A stretch of DNA of 64,000 nt from CF-46 sp963760735 (lineage in GTDB: Bacteria > Chloroflexota > Limnocylindria > Limnocylindrales > CSP1-4): the NCBI GenBank assembly GCA_963760735.1, contig CAVXEB010000004.1:1798001-1862000 (forward strand), given 5' to 3'. The notes under the pieces were generated by a model. That model was not told where the DNA came from, searched no databases, and saw only the letters and a program-made list of their open reading frames with translations. Positions within the stretch are counted from its first letter, which is position 1. Every line of letters begins with the position of its first letter. This document shows positions 27,999-37,853 of this stretch, one piece after another. A program made the translations under genes and the position numbers.

Positions 27999-29266
27999 AG
28001 GTGGTACGCCCAGTAGACGCCGCCGAGCCCGATGACGACGCCGAACACGATCAGCAGCCGCCAGCCGAGGCCGATCCCGGCGCCGACGAGCCCGATCGAC
28101 TCGCGGATCCGCTCGTCCTTGGCCGCGGCAAGCGCGCACAGCGCCCAGACGAACGGGATCGAGTCGAGGGCGTAGCGATAGCCGTACTGGAGCCAGCCGC
28201 CACCGTAGTAGAGGAGCGTCGGGACCAGGACCAGGAGCGCCGCCCCGGCGAGCCACCACGACCGCGACTGCCGCCACGGCGCCCGGACGGCATAGAGGAG
28301 CCCCGGGCTCGTGAACAGGATCGACATCCCGAGCCCGTCGGGCTGGAAGAACGGGAACGTCGTGCTGAACGTCGGCAGCCTCGTGAACAGGTAGTCCACG
28401 TTCATCGCGATGTGGGCGGTCGAGAAGAGCCCGAGCCGGCGCTGCGCCTCCAGCCACTCGGGGAGCACCGCGAGCGCGTAGCCGGATTCCAGCGGCGAGC
28501 CGAACCGGACGGCGTTGTACCAGAAGAAGAAGAGGATCGAGGGCAGCACCCCCGCGGCCAGCGACAGCCAGGTCCGCCACGGCCACTGGCGCGGCTCCCA
28601 GACGCGGTCGCCGGCGAGGAGCAGGGCGTAGAACGGGATCGCGAAGGCGAGCGGAGCCCGGGTGAGGAAGGCGAAGCCGGCAAGGAGCCCGATCAGCCAC
28701 GCCCGGCGGCTGCCCCACAGCTCGAGGAGGATCGCGAGGGTCAGGATCGTCGCGATCAGCTGGCCCGTGTGCCAGACGCCGCCGCGGGTCGTGACCCACC
28801 AGATCTGGGTCGAGAAGCCGAGGAGCACCGCGAGGAAGAACCGGTCGACGAGCGAGCGGACGTTGGCGCGGCCGGTGAACCACCAGGCCATCCCGACCGT
28901 CGCCGCGGCGAGGGCCGCGTTGATCCCCGTCTCCCACTGGTCGGCGATCGCCGGGCCGGTGAGCGCCACCAGCGGCATCAGGGCCATCGCCGGGAACGGT
29001 GCGAATGGCACGTAGATCCGGCCGTCCTGGAGGATCACGTCCTGCGGGCCGAGTCGGACGTCGAGCCAGGTCCTGCCATGCAGGAATGCGTCGGCGAGGT
29101 AGAAGAAGTCGCCGCGCTGGGCGTCGAAGAAGCGGTTCGAGAGCCAGTAGATGAGCCCCGCCGCGATCGTCAGGAGGATCCCGATCCGGGCCGCGGTGTC
29201 GATCCGGTCGAGGAGGCCGACCCGCGGCTGCGGCTCGACCCGGGCCGTCGGCGCGTGGACGGTCAC
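27995..29266 (-). CDS. Membrane glycosyltransferase, GT39/PMT-like
   Basis: The 423-aa protein has about ten helices. After the first one the loop reads DAQRGDFFYLADAFLHG, then GRIYVPFAPFPAM, as in ArnT/PMT-like glycosyltransferases. Later segments include FLTRAPLAFAIPFY, WYNAVRFGSPLESGY and the periplasmic GGGWLQYGYRYALD motif. The family occurs in many actinobacterial and chloroflexotal genomes with no defined substrate. The GTG at 29266 overlaps the stop of the upstream gene (GTGA). The next gene starts within its own stop codon, so the three proteins are made together. Confidence 0.78.
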   Translation of the reverse strand: MTVHAPTARVEPQPRVGLLDRIDTAARIGILLTIAAGLIYWLSNRFFDAQRGDFFYLADAFLHGRTWLDVRLGPQDVILQDGRIYVPFAPFPAMALMPLVALTGPAIADQWETGINAALAAATVGMAWWFTGRANVRSLVDRFFLAVLLGFSTQIWWVTTRGGVWHTGQLIATILTLAILLELWGSRRAWLIGLLAGFAFLTRAPLAFAIPFYALLLAGDRVWEPRQWPWRTWLSLAAGVLPSILFFFWYNAVRFGSPLESGYALAVLPEWLEAQRRLGLFSTAHIAMNVDYLFTRLPTFSTTFPFFQPDGLGMSILFTSPGLLYAVRAPWRQSRSWWLAGAALLVLVPTLLYYGGGWLQYGYRYALDSIPFVWALCALAAAKDERIRESIGLVGAGIGLGWRLLIVFGVVIGLGGVYWAYHL

Positions 29267-30337
29267 GCGGCGGCCTCGAGAACCGGCCGGCTCGCGGGTT
29301 CGCCCTCCCGCAGCCCGACGACGAGGACGCCCAGGAGCGTCACCCAGAACATGACCGGATAGATCGCCGCGGGCAGGGACACGAACAGGGTCACCGCCGA
29401 GGTGACGAGCGGGATCAGGGCGGCCCACCACTGGCGGCGCTCGAGAAGCCACGCGACCGGCAGCAGCAGGAGCATCGCGTAATGGTCCCAGAGGACCGGC
29501 GAGAGGAGCTGCGACGCGACGATCGTGGCGAGCAGCGATGCGTCGGGCCCGGTGCGGAGGATCGCGACGATCACGACCATGACGACGAGGGCCGAGCTCG
29601 CCACCTGGATCGCCGTCGCGACCCCGGCCGGCACGCCGGCCTGATACGCGGCTGCACCCGGCGTGAAGTTGTGCGGGGTCGTGATCGGGTCGCTGACGTT
29701 GCGGATCAGCGCGACGTAGTCCTGCCAGACGCCGATCCCGCCGAGCAGCAGGGTCGCCGCCGCGGCCGCCACGAGCGAGGATCGCCCCGCCGGCGAGGAC
29801 CGCCGTGAAACGGCGGGTCAGGAGGGCCCAGACGAGGATCAGGCCCGGCTGGATCTTGACGATCGCGCCGAGCGCCCCGGCCGCGCCGACCGCCAGCGGT
29901 CGGTCGATCCAGCGCCAGCCGATTGCGAACAGGAGGAGCAGCAGCGGCCCGACCTGACCGAGCTTGAAGGCGTACGCGACCGGCCACGACAGCCCGGCGA
30001 GGAGGAGCGTCGTCCAGCGGATGGTCGGGCGGACCGGCAGGATCGCGATGCCGCCGACGAGCATCGCGACCGACAGGGCCAGCCAGACCCACGTGGCGGT
30101 CGCCGCCGGGAGGAGACCGAACGGGAGCACGCCGAGCACGAACGGCGGCGGGTAGTAGAACAGCCCGAACCCGCCGGTCTCCTGGACCGACGGGTCGTAG
30201 AGCCGTTCGCCGTTGAGCACCCGGCCGGCCGCCTGGTGGTAGGCGAGGAAGTCGAAGCCGAGCGTGCCGGCGGCCTGGGCCGCGAGGACGACCAGACCCG
30301 ACACGACGATGAGCGAGCCGATCGCGAGGACAGGCAA
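29263..30337 (-). CDS. GT87-type membrane glycosyltransferase, one frameshift
   Basis: The reconstructed protein of about 357 aa has GFDFLAYHQAAGRVLNGERLYDP, FGLFYYPPPFVL, GAIVKIQPGLILVWAL and LLSPVLWDHYAMLLLLP, all canonical GT87/DUF2029 landmarks. The frame shifts near 29780 (fits one extra base), joining GGAIL to VAAAAATLLLGG. The start is given as TTG 30337 but could lie further upstream, because the reading stays open (residues EIDALGRAA precede it). A TAGACT box at 30428-30433 on the minus strand may be its promoter. It is the first gene of a three-gene glycosyltransferase operon. Confidence 0.7.
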
Positions 30338-30458
30338 TGCGGCACGCCCGAGAGCGTCGATCTCCAGCCCGCGACGGGCCGTTCGGTCAGCCGTCGATCG
30401 TCTCCTTCTGCGGTCGGTTCGGGCCGAAGTCTAGCCGTGGCCCATCCCGGGCCGCACC

Positions 30459-30484
30459 GACCGGATGGTCCGACCGGATGGTCC
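30459..30484. repeat. Tandem 13-bp direct repeat in a divergent promoter region
   Basis: GACCGGATGGTCC occurs twice back to back (30459-30471 and 30472-30484). It lies between the minus-strand glycosyltransferase operon and the plus-strand gene at 30552. A related GTCGGATGGCCCG lies in the similar divergent gap near 41835. It may be an operator, but this is speculative. Confidence 0.4.
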
Positions 30485-30551
30485 TGCCGTCCGTGACCGA
30501 CCCGGACCGTGGGGCCCTCGACGCCGGCGGCCCATCCGCTACGGTGTCGCC

Positions 30552-31478
30552 ATGCTGCGCACCGCGAGCTGGCTCGCCCTCGTCGCGTTCTCGATCTTCG
30601 TGTGGATCGCGGCGTTCCGCGTGTTCGGGTTCGATCCCGCCACGTCCGGCAGCGACGCCTGGAACTACCTCGCCGCGGGCGAGCGCCTGAACGCCGGGCA
30701 CCCGCTGTACGCGCTGTCTCCGGGCGATCGCCCGGTCCCGCTCGCCCCGCCGTACTGGAGCGTGCCGCTCCTCGCGCCTCCCCCGATCGCCGTCGCGTGG
30801 CGCCCGCTGGCACTCCTCGGGGATCCGGCGATGACCCTGTGGGCGGGCGCCGGCCTCGTCGTGACCCTCGTCACCGCGGGTGCGCTGCTCGCCGGTGGCG
30901 GTCTCGCGGTCGCCGGGATCATCGCCCTGATGAGCGCACCGCTCGCCCTCCAGTCGCTGTCCGGCAACGTGAACGGCCTGCTGTTCGGCGCCCTCGTCGT
31001 GGCGTGGCTGGCCCGCGACCGGGCACCGATCGTCGGCTCGCTGGTCGCGGCCGCGATCGCGGTCAAGCTCTCGCCGATCCTGCTGCTCGTGTGGCTCGCC
31101 TCGGCCCGGCGATGGCGCGCGGTCGGCGCGACGTTCGTCGCCCTCGCCGCGATCGGGGTCCTGTCGGTCGCAGGCGCCGGGCTCCAGAACCACGTTGACT
31201 GGCTCGCCTCCGTGCCGAAGTCGGCGCCGGCCCCGCAGTCGATCGCCGCGCTCACGGGGCTCCCGTCGATCGCCGTGCTCGTCCTGCTCGGGGTCGTCGT
31301 CGCGCTCGTCGGGCTTCGTGGCGACGAGCGGCTGACGTTCAGCGTCGCCGTCGTCGCGGCCGGCCTCGCCTCGCCGGCGCTCTACCTGGGCACGCTCGGC
31401 ATCGCCGCCGCCGCGGCGGCGCCGTGGGTCACCCAGGGCGACACGGTGCTGGCCCGGTTGCGGGCGAGGACCGCGTGA
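30552..31478 (+). CDS. GT87-type membrane glycosyltransferase
   Basis: The 308-aa protein starts with a helix (WLALVAFSIFVWIAAF). It has SDAWNYLAAGERLNAGHPLYAL, YWSVPLLAPPPIAVAWRPLALL and AAAIAVKLSPILLLVWLA, which are full GT87/DUF2029 signatures. It is a paralogue of the broken gene at 1-777. ATG 30552 follows TACGGT (30540-30545) by 6 nt, so it is probably leaderless; the longer in-frame N-terminus is arginine/proline-rich and untypical. It forms an operon with the next gene (GTGA overlap). At 308 aa it is shorter than many family members, which may reflect a reduced C-terminal domain. Confidence 0.8.
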   Translation: MLRTASWLALVAFSIFVWIAAFRVFGFDPATSGSDAWNYLAAGERLNAGHPLYALSPGDRPVPLAPPYWSVPLLAPPPIAVAWRPLALLGDPAMTLWAGAGLVVTLVTAGALLAGGGLAVAGIIALMSAPLALQSLSGNVNGLLFGALVVAWLARDRAPIVGSLVAAAIAVKLSPILLLVWLASARRWRAVGATFVALAAIGVLSVAGAGLQNHVDWLASVPKSAPAPQSIAALTGLPSIAVLVLLGVVVALVGLRGDERLTFSVAVVAAGLASPALYLGTLGIAAAAAAPWVTQGDTVLARLRARTA

Positions 31479-32263
31479 CCACGACCCCGATCACCCCGGC
31501 CGAGCCGACCGCGAGGGCGATCGATCGCGATCGGGTCGTCCGGATCGTCGCGATCGTCCTGTCGGCCCTGCTCGTGGCCGCGATCGTCTACGAAGTGGTC
31601 GAGATCCTCACGAACCTCGACCGGCTGGCCTTCCCACTCGACGGCGACCGGGTGCTGTACATGGATGCAGCCCGGAGCTGGCTGAACGGGACGGGGTTCT
31701 ACCACGACTACCAGCTCGCCGGTCCGTACGAGGTCCGCTCGGGCGACATCCTCTATCCCCCGCCGATGCTCCTCGTCTTCGCGCCCCTCGCGGCGATCCC
31801 CGATCCGCTGTCCGCGGTGCTCTACTACTCGATCCCGCTCGGGATCACGGTCGCGGCGGTCGTCTGGCTGCGGCCGGCGATCGTCGGCTGGCCGGCGATC
31901 CTGTTCTGCCTGTGGTGGCCGACGACGATCGTCGTCATCGCCGGCGGCAATCCCGGGATCTGGATCATGGCGTTCATGGCGCTGGGCACGCTCTGGCGGC
32001 CGCTGTCCGTCCTCGTGTTCCTGAAGCCGACGCTCGCACCGTTCGCGTTCTTCGGTGCGAACCGCCGCTCGTGGTGGATCGCGCTCGGCGCGCTCGGGCT
32101 CGTGTCGCTGCTGTTCCTGCCGATGTGGCGGGACTACCTCACGGCCGTGCTCAACGCGAAGGGCGGCGGCGGGATCTTCTACTCGATCGGTCAGGCGCCG
32201 ATGCTGTTCCTGCCGCTGGCGGCCTGGGCGACGTCGACCCGACGGACCCGGGTCACGACCTGA
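31475..32263 (+). CDS. Short GT87-like membrane protein
   Basis: The 262-aa protein has an N-terminal helix (IVAIVLSALLVAAIVYEVV), then LYMDAARSWLNGTGFYHDYQL, DILYPPPMLLVFAPLAA, GGNPGIWIMAFMALG and LKPTLAPFAFFG, which follow GT87/DUF2029 order. Its GTG at 31475 overlaps the stop of the previous gene, so the two are translationally coupled and may work as a pair. Its 3' end overlaps the convergent sugar dehydratase by 11 bp. It is shorter than full GT87 proteins, lacking about the last three helices. It could be a reduced enzyme or a partner of the preceding gene product. Confidence 0.7.
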   Translation: MTTTPITPAEPTARAIDRDRVVRIVAIVLSALLVAAIVYEVVEILTNLDRLAFPLDGDRVLYMDAARSWLNGTGFYHDYQLAGPYEVRSGDILYPPPMLLVFAPLAAIPDPLSAVLYYSIPLGITVAAVVWLRPAIVGWPAILFCLWWPTTIVVIAGGNPGIWIMAFMALGTLWRPLSVLVFLKPTLAPFAFFGANRRSWWIALGALGLVSLLFLPMWRDYLTAVLNAKGGGGIFYSIGQAPMLFLPLAAWATSTRRTRVTT

Positions 32264-33372
32264 ACGAGGCCGGCGCCTCGGCGTCGAGCATGTCGCCAAG
32301 GAACAGATCAAGGCCCGGCCGAGCCCGCCAGCCCAGCTCGATGCGAGCCCGAGTGGGATCGCCACCGATCGCGGCCGGGTCCGAGGGTCGGACGAGCTTC
32401 GGATCGACGACGACGGCAGGCACACTCGTCGATGGGAGACGGGCCGACCAATCCGCCGGATCCGTCGACTCCCGGTCCCAGGTGAGGGCGAACCCGGCCA
32501 GCGAGAACGCCCGATCGACCAGCTCCCATGCCGCATGGAGCTCGCCGGTCGCCAGGACGTAGTCGCGGTAGCTCGCCGCCGTGTCATCGTCCGCGTCCTC
32601 GCCGGAGACTTCAGCCCGAACGGCGATCTGGCGGCAGATCCTGACGATCCCGTCGGCGAAATCCGGCGCGAAGCCCCAGTCACGTCTGACGGCCAGGTTC
32701 CCGACCGCCAGCGGTTCGGTCGGCCCGGGCCCGATGCGAGGCCACGTCTCGAAGGCGCCGCACGTGGTCGACCACCTTCCGCGTCAGGAACGACGGCGGG
32801 CGCCGTCGGGACTCGTGGTTCGTCAGGATCCCCGACGCGACCCGGATCCCGAAGGCGCGTCGGTAGCCGTCGCAGAGGACGAACGCCGCGGCCTTCGCGG
32901 AGGCGTACGGGCTCGCGGGACGCAGGTCGGACCGCTCGTCGTGGATGACCTCGCCGCCGGCCTCGGCGCCGAACATGTCGATCGACGCCGACTGGTAGAA
33001 GGTCGTCTCCGGGCTCTCGCGCCGGATCGCCTCGAGGAACGCTTCGACGGCTGATGCATTCGCGTCCCAGGTCGTCGTGGGCACGGCGAACGACTCGGAC
33101 ACGCTCGTCTGCCCCGCGAGGTTGTAGACCTCGGTCGGCCGGATCCGGGCAATCATCGCGGCGCATGCCGCTCGATCCGTCACGTCCAGCTCGTGGATCG
33201 TCAGCGAGTCGGCCCCCGGCAGCTCGAGCAGTTCGGCCGACCGCGATCGGTCACGGACCGTCGCATGGACGAGGGTGCCATCGGCGAGAAGTCGCGCCAC
33301 CACGTAGTAGCCATCCTGGCCATTGGCCCCGGTGACGATCGCGGACCGACGGTTCGACGGCTTCGCCTTCAC
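32253..33372 (-). CDS. GDP-mannose 4,6-dehydratase family paralogue, one frameshift
   Basis: The reconstructed protein of about 373 aa begins with TGANGQDGYYV. It has YNLAGQTSVSESF, SASIDMFG, SPYASAKAAA (YxxxK) and NHESRRRPPSFLTRKVVDHV, all characteristic of GDP-mannose 4,6-dehydratase. The C-terminal half continues in another frame (NLAVRRDWGFAPDFADG). The break is near 32745 and fits one extra base. It lies 10 bp after a second, more canonical gmd. Two adjacent copies suggest one makes GDP-4-keto-6-deoxymannose and the other has diverged, perhaps to a related NDP-sugar or to a reductase-like role. The family is secure; the reaction is not. Confidence 0.75.
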
Positions 33373-33382
33373 GATGCGTCGC

Positions 33383-34415
33383 TCACGCCGAGGCCGGCGA
33401 CGCCACCAGATGCTCGGACGGGTCGAGGCCCGCTTCCTTCAGGTCCGCCTCGACCATGATCCTGACCAGCTCCGAGAACGTGGTCCGAGGACGCCAGCCG
33501 AGGACGCGCGCCGCCTTCGCCGGATCGCCCCGCAGCTCGTCGACCTCGGTCGGCCGCAGGTAGCTCTCGTCGATCCGGACGTGGTCATTCCAGTCGCGCC
33601 CGACGAGCGCGAATGCCACCTCGCACAGCTCCTGGACCGAGTGCGTCTCTCCGGTCGCGACGACGTAGTCGTCCGGTTGATCCTGCTGGAGCATCAGCCA
33701 CATCGCCTCGACGTACTCCCTGGCGTAGCCCCAGTCCCGCTTCGCCTCGAGGTTGCCGAGGTAGACGTGAGCGGCCCGCTCCGCACAGATCGCCGCGACC
33801 GCCCGCGTGACCTTGCGAGTGACGAACGTCCCGCCACGACGCGGCGACTCGTGGTTGAAGAGAATCCCGTTCGACGCGTGGAGGCCGTACGCGTCGCGGT
33901 AGTCGACGGTGATCCAGTGGGCGAATGCCTTGGCGACGGCGTACGGGCTGCGCGGGTTGAAGGGCGTCGTCTCCCGCTGCGGCGTCTCCAGCACCTTGCC
34001 GAACATCTCGCTCGACCCGGCCTGGTAGAAGCGGATCGGCCAGTCCGCCGTCCGGACGGCCTCGAGCATCCGGAGCGTGCCGATGCCCGGCGGTCTCGGC
34101 CGTGAACTCCGGCATCTCGAAGCTGACCTTGACATGGCTCTGGGCGCCGAGGTTGTAGACCTCCGCCGGCTTCACCCGATGGAGGTGGGTGATCAGCGAC
34201 GACGAGTCGGTGAGGTCCGCGAAGTGGAGGTACAGCCGCGGCCCCGCGACCTGCGGATCGTGGCGAAGATGGTCGATCCGGCCCGTCGAGAAGGAGCTGG
34301 ATCGGCGGATCAGGCCGTGGACCTCGTAGCCCTTGTCGAGAAGCAGCTCGGCCAGGTACGAACCATCCTGACCCGTGATGCCCGTGATGAGGGCGCGTCG
34401 CGGCTCGTTGCTCAT
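33383..34415 (-). CDS. gmd: GDP-mannose 4,6-dehydratase, one frameshift
   Basis: The ATG at 34415 gives MSNEPRRALITGITGQDGSYL, the NADP-binding start of Gmd. IRRSSSFSTGRIDHL, YNLGAQSHVKVSF, AGSSEMFGKV, SPYAVAKAFAHW (YxxxK) and NHESPRRGGTFVTRKVT follow. It converts GDP-mannose to GDP-4-keto-6-deoxymannose, the precursor of GDP-rhamnose, fucose or perosamine. The frame breaks near 34088, in a GGG run where one extra G separates TAETAG from IGTLRMLEA; removing it restores a normal Gmd of 343 aa. It is upstream of the second gmd-like gene in the same operon. No reductase or aminotransferase partner is recognisable nearby. Confidence 0.88.
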
Positions 34416-34422
34416 CGAGTCG

Positions 34423-35441
34423 TCAATCGGATGCGTCCTGGACTGCCATGGGCCGGCCAATCGTACGGGCAGCCCCCGGATCCGCGACGTGCGGGCCGGC
34501 GTGTGCCGGCCCCTCGGCGCGGGCACGCCGCAGCCGGTCCTCGCGCCAAAGCGGGATCGCGGCGACGAGCAGGGCGAAGCCGTGGAACCAGATGATCGGG
34601 AGGCTGATCGTCGCCGCGACCGGCACGATCCACCGACGGTCGGTCCTTGCGCCCCACCAGACAAGGGCGACCGCCAGCCCCAGCCGGATCGGCAGCGGCA
34701 CCGGGATCGGGTACGGATGGCCCGGGTCGTAGTCGAGGTTGTCGCGCATCGTCGCGATGTACTGGCGCCAGAGGTCCGGCGCGATCGCGTAGCTGACGGC
34801 GACGATCAGGACCGTCGAGATCACGGCGATGGCGAAGAGACCCCACTCGCGGCGGAACGCGAACCACAGCGCGCCGACGCCCGGCGTGACCTTCGTCAGG
34901 ACGATGAACGCCCACGCCACCGGGTAGCGGAAGCCGAGGACGATCGCGAGGGCCATGAACAGGTGGATGTTGCCGTGGTACAGCTCGAGCGGGATCGGCG
35001 GGAAGGCGAGAAGGACGAGCCAGGTCCGGCCCGTGAGCCAGACCAGGGCGCCGATCATCGCCGCGAAGTAGATCGCGAAGAACAGCTCCCACGGCAGCAG
35101 GCCGAAGACCGAGAACGCCTGGCCGGCGGCCGGGGTGTAGCGAAACGCGTCGAGGTCCGATGTGTTGCCCGACGAGTTCCCGTAGAGGTTCGACAGGTCG
35201 ACCGCCCAATAGGCGTGGGCATCGAAGCCGAACATCGAGTGCGCCTGGTTGATGACGATGATGTACGGCAGCGACACCAGCCCGACGATGATCAGCGCAT
35301 GCCGGACGGCCCGGAGTCGCGACGGCCCGAGCCGGTCGGCGATCGCCTGGAGGCGGGCCGGCAGATCGATCGTCCCGAGCCCGCCGGTCCGGCCCGCGGT
35401 CAGCCCGCGCCCGGTCAAGCCGTCGTCCCCGTCCGCGTCAT
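34423..35441 (-). CDS. GT87-type membrane glycosyltransferase, start probably frameshifted
   Basis: The main body has about nine helices, with QAHSMFGFDAHAYWAVDL, FRYTPAAGQAFSVFGLLPW, PPIPLELYHGNIHLFMAL and VLTKVTPGVGALWFAFRR. This is a GT87/DUF2029 pattern close to the gene at 18792-19752. The upstream glycosyltransferase ends in a TGATG junction that would start this gene at 35441, but that frame stops after eight codons. One missing base would join it to the long frame. Otherwise translation begins at TTG 35418. It is therefore likely coupled to the polyprenol-phosphate sugar transferase just upstream, which could supply its donor. Confidence 0.7.
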
Positions 35442-36247
35442 CACCCCTCCGCGGGCTTCGTCGCGCGGCCGATCCGGCGGTGGACCAGCGGGATCCGGAA
35501 GAGGTCCCACGCGACACGGGCGGCGAGGCTCGGCCGGGCGCGCATCCGCGAGCCGCGCCGGTCGGCCCAGGTGATCGGCACGACCGCCATCGCATAGCCG
35601 CGGCGCCGGGCGAGATAGATGACCTCGACGTCGAAGACGATGCTGGTGATCCGCTGCCGGCTGAACAGGTCGTGGGCGGCGTCCCGGGTGAATCCCTTGA
35701 ACCCGCACTGCGTGTCCTGGACCGGTCCGACGACCCACAGCGACGCGAGCAGGTGGAAGGCCTTGCCGAGCAACCGCCGGTAGCGCGGCTGGCTCTTGCG
35801 CATGTCTGAGCCGTCCGGCTGGATCCGGCTCCCGAGGGCGACGTCCGCCTCCGCCAGCGCGGCGACGAGCGGGACGAGCATGTCGGGCGGCGTCGCCATG
35901 TCGGCGTCGGCGAACACGATCAGGTCCGTCGCTGCGTGGAGCATCCCGGCCCGGACCGCGGCGCCCTTGCCGCCGTGGGGCACCGTCAGGACGGACAGGG
36001 TCGCGCCCGCCTGGGCGTCACGGGTCTCGCTCCTGGCCCGGACCAGGTCCGCGGTGCCGTCGGTGCTGCCGTCGTCGACGACGAGGACGTCGATCCGGTC
36101 CGGCAGGCGAGCGGCGCCGGGCGCGCCCTCGCGGGCGGACTCGCCCCGCCTGCGGAGGTAGCCGAACAGTTCGTCGAGGGCCGGCTCGATCCGCCCGGCC
36201 TCGTCGAAGGCGGGCAGGACGATCGTCAGCGTCGCGGTCGAGTCCAT
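35441..36247 (-). CDS. Family 2 glycosyltransferase, dolichyl/polyprenyl-phosphate glucosyltransferase-like
   Basis: The 268-aa protein has LTIVLPAFDEAGRIEPAL, VVDDGSTDGTADL, HGGKGAAVRAGML, FADADMATPPDML (DXD motif) and DTQCGFKGFTRDAA. These features are shared by ALG5/DPM-like enzymes that charge polyprenyl phosphate with a sugar. No C-terminal membrane helices are present, unlike the GtrB-like enzyme at 2945-3904, so it is probably peripheral at the membrane. ATG 36247 follows TAGACT (minus strand, 36256-36261) by 8 nt. Its stop overlaps the start of the next GT87 gene, which suggests a donor-synthesis and donor-use pair. Confidence 0.88.
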   Translation of the reverse strand: MDSTATLTIVLPAFDEAGRIEPALDELFGYLRRRGESAREGAPGAARLPDRIDVLVVDDGSTDGTADLVRARSETRDAQAGATLSVLTVPHGGKGAAVRAGMLHAATDLIVFADADMATPPDMLVPLVAALAEADVALGSRIQPDGSDMRKSQPRYRRLLGKAFHLLASLWVVGPVQDTQCGFKGFTRDAAHDLFSRQRITSIVFDVEVIYLARRRGYAMAVVPITWADRRGSRMRARPSLAARVAWDLFRIPLVHRRIGRATKPAEG

Positions 36248-36278
36248 CGCCGGTGAGTCTAGGGCCCCGCTGTCGCCG

Positions 36279-37853
36279 TCAGGGCGAAGCGATGGCGGCG
36301 TTCGGGTCATCGATCCGGTGCAGGTCGTACCCCCCGTCGCCGAACATGAACGACGGCGCCGGCTCGACCCGTGGGAATTCGGCGCCCAGGAGCGGATCGA
36401 GCAGGTCCGGGAACACGTTGACGAGGCTCTCGTCGTCCGGCAGCGGTCGGTCCACGCCCGGCACCCGGGCCGCGAGGAGCGGCAGGAAGCGCAGCCGGAC
36501 GTCGCCGGGCATGGCGCCGACCCACGAGGAGTGGTCACCGAACACCACGATCACCGGCGGAGACGCGGACGCCCGATCGATGGCGTCGATCGAGTCGAGG
36601 ACCGGCTTCCAGAGGTATTCGACGGAGCCCGTGTAGCCGGCCGCGAGCTGCGGCTCGGTCAGGTCCGTCGTCGCGGGCTGGTCCTCGTAGATCGTGTGGA
36701 TGTCGGGCGACGTCCGCGGCGAGCCGTCGCCGTTGAAGACCCACGGCGGATGCGGGCTGGGCACATGGGCGAAGACGAATCGGGGGTGGCCGGGCCGCTC
36801 GGCGGCGAGCTCCGGCAGGATCCGGAACGTCGCGTTGATCCGGTCACGCTGCTGCGAGCTGATGAAGTCCGGGGCGACGACGTCGAGGGCGTCGCCGAGG
36901 ATCGTCCGGCGAAGCAGCGCGATCTCGAGCTCGGTGATGTCGCCCGACGTGATGAAGCGGTCGGCCTCGCGCAGGCTGAGCTGGGCGAAGCCCGATGCGA
37001 TCCCGTCGATCTCGTAGTCACGGGCCCGGAGGAAGTCGAACAGCGGGTTGTCCTGGACGACGGCGTGCGTCAGCCCGACCTCCGTCTTCGCGTAGGTCCC
37101 CTCGAGGAGCGGCTGGAGCTCCGGGATGTCGTCGAGAAGCCGCATCTGGAACATCGCCATCACGACCTGGACGGTGATCGGGTAGTTCGTGAGGGCGTGC
37201 GTCGAGACGCTCAGCCCGCGAGCGCGGAGCCCGTCGAGGAACGCGCTGTCGTCGAGATCGAAGACCTGCTTCAACGCGTCACTCCGACCATAGCCGTCGA
37301 GGAGCAGGACGTAGATGTCGGGCGAAGCCTGCGAGGCCGCCGTGGTCGAAGCCGCGAAGACCCGGGTCGGCCGGAGCGGGCCCTCCGCGACGAGCGATCG
37401 GCCGAAGACCTCGAACGAGCCGACCTGGGCGGCCTGGATGAGGACGGCAATCGACAGGATCAGCGTCAGCCCGCGCCCGACGGCGTCGATCACGTTCCAC
37501 GGCAGCACGAGGCGCGGCAGCAGGCGCTGCTGGATGACGACGAGGGCGATGCCCGCGGTGGACACGGCAAGGGTCCGCGGGTCTCCCGAGAACACGGCGA
37601 ACACGGCGAGCAGGCCCGCGAGCCCTCCGCTGCGACGTTCCCCGGCGAGGAGCCGGACGCCGATCGTGACGAGCGCCGCGATCGCGAGGCCGACCGCCAT
37701 CGGTCGGACGGCGCTCCAGACCCCGACGCCACTCACGGCGATGAGCTGGAAGAGCATCGCGGCGCCGAGGACGATCGGGTAGAGGGCGATGTCGAACCGA
37801 CGGGGAGGGGGCGACTCGGCCCCGGCGACCTCGTCTGAGGGGATCGCCGTCAC
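36279..37853 (-). CDS. Membrane-anchored sulfatase-superfamily transferase/hydrolase
   Basis: The 524-aa protein has about five N-terminal membrane helices (residues ~20-150), then an extracytoplasmic alkaline-phosphatase/sulfatase-fold domain. That domain starts DIYVLLLDGYGRSDAL, where the first metal Asp is expected, and continues with FVFAHVPSPHPPWVF and VIVVFGDHSSW (metal-binding Asp-His). Relatives include LTA-synthase-like phosphoglycerol or phosphoethanolamine transferases that modify surface glycans. The GTG at 37853 overlaps the stop of the methyltransferase gene (GTGA). It is the last of a three-gene operon. The catalytic nucleophile is not obvious by eye, so hydrolase versus transferase is open. 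Confidence 0.78.
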   Translation of the reverse strand: MTAIPSDEVAGAESPPPRRFDIALYPIVLGAAMLFQLIAVSGVGVWSAVRPMAVGLAIAALVTIGVRLLAGERRSGGLAGLLAVFAVFSGDPRTLAVSTAGIALVVIQQRLLPRLVLPWNVIDAVGRGLTLILSIAVLIQAAQVGSFEVFGRSLVAEGPLRPTRVFAASTTAASQASPDIYVLLLDGYGRSDALKQVFDLDDSAFLDGLRARGLSVSTHALTNYPITVQVVMAMFQMRLLDDIPELQPLLEGTYAKTEVGLTHAVVQDNPLFDFLRARDYEIDGIASGFAQLSLREADRFITSGDITELEIALLRRTILGDALDVVAPDFISSQQRDRINATFRILPELAAERPGHPRFVFAHVPSPHPPWVFNGDGSPRTSPDIHTIYEDQPATTDLTEPQLAAGYTGSVEYLWKPVLDSIDAIDRASASPPVIVVFGDHSSWVGAMPGDVRLRFLPLLAARVPGVDRPLPDDESLVNVFPDLLDPLLGAEFPRVEPAPSFMFGDGGYDLHRIDDPNAAIASP

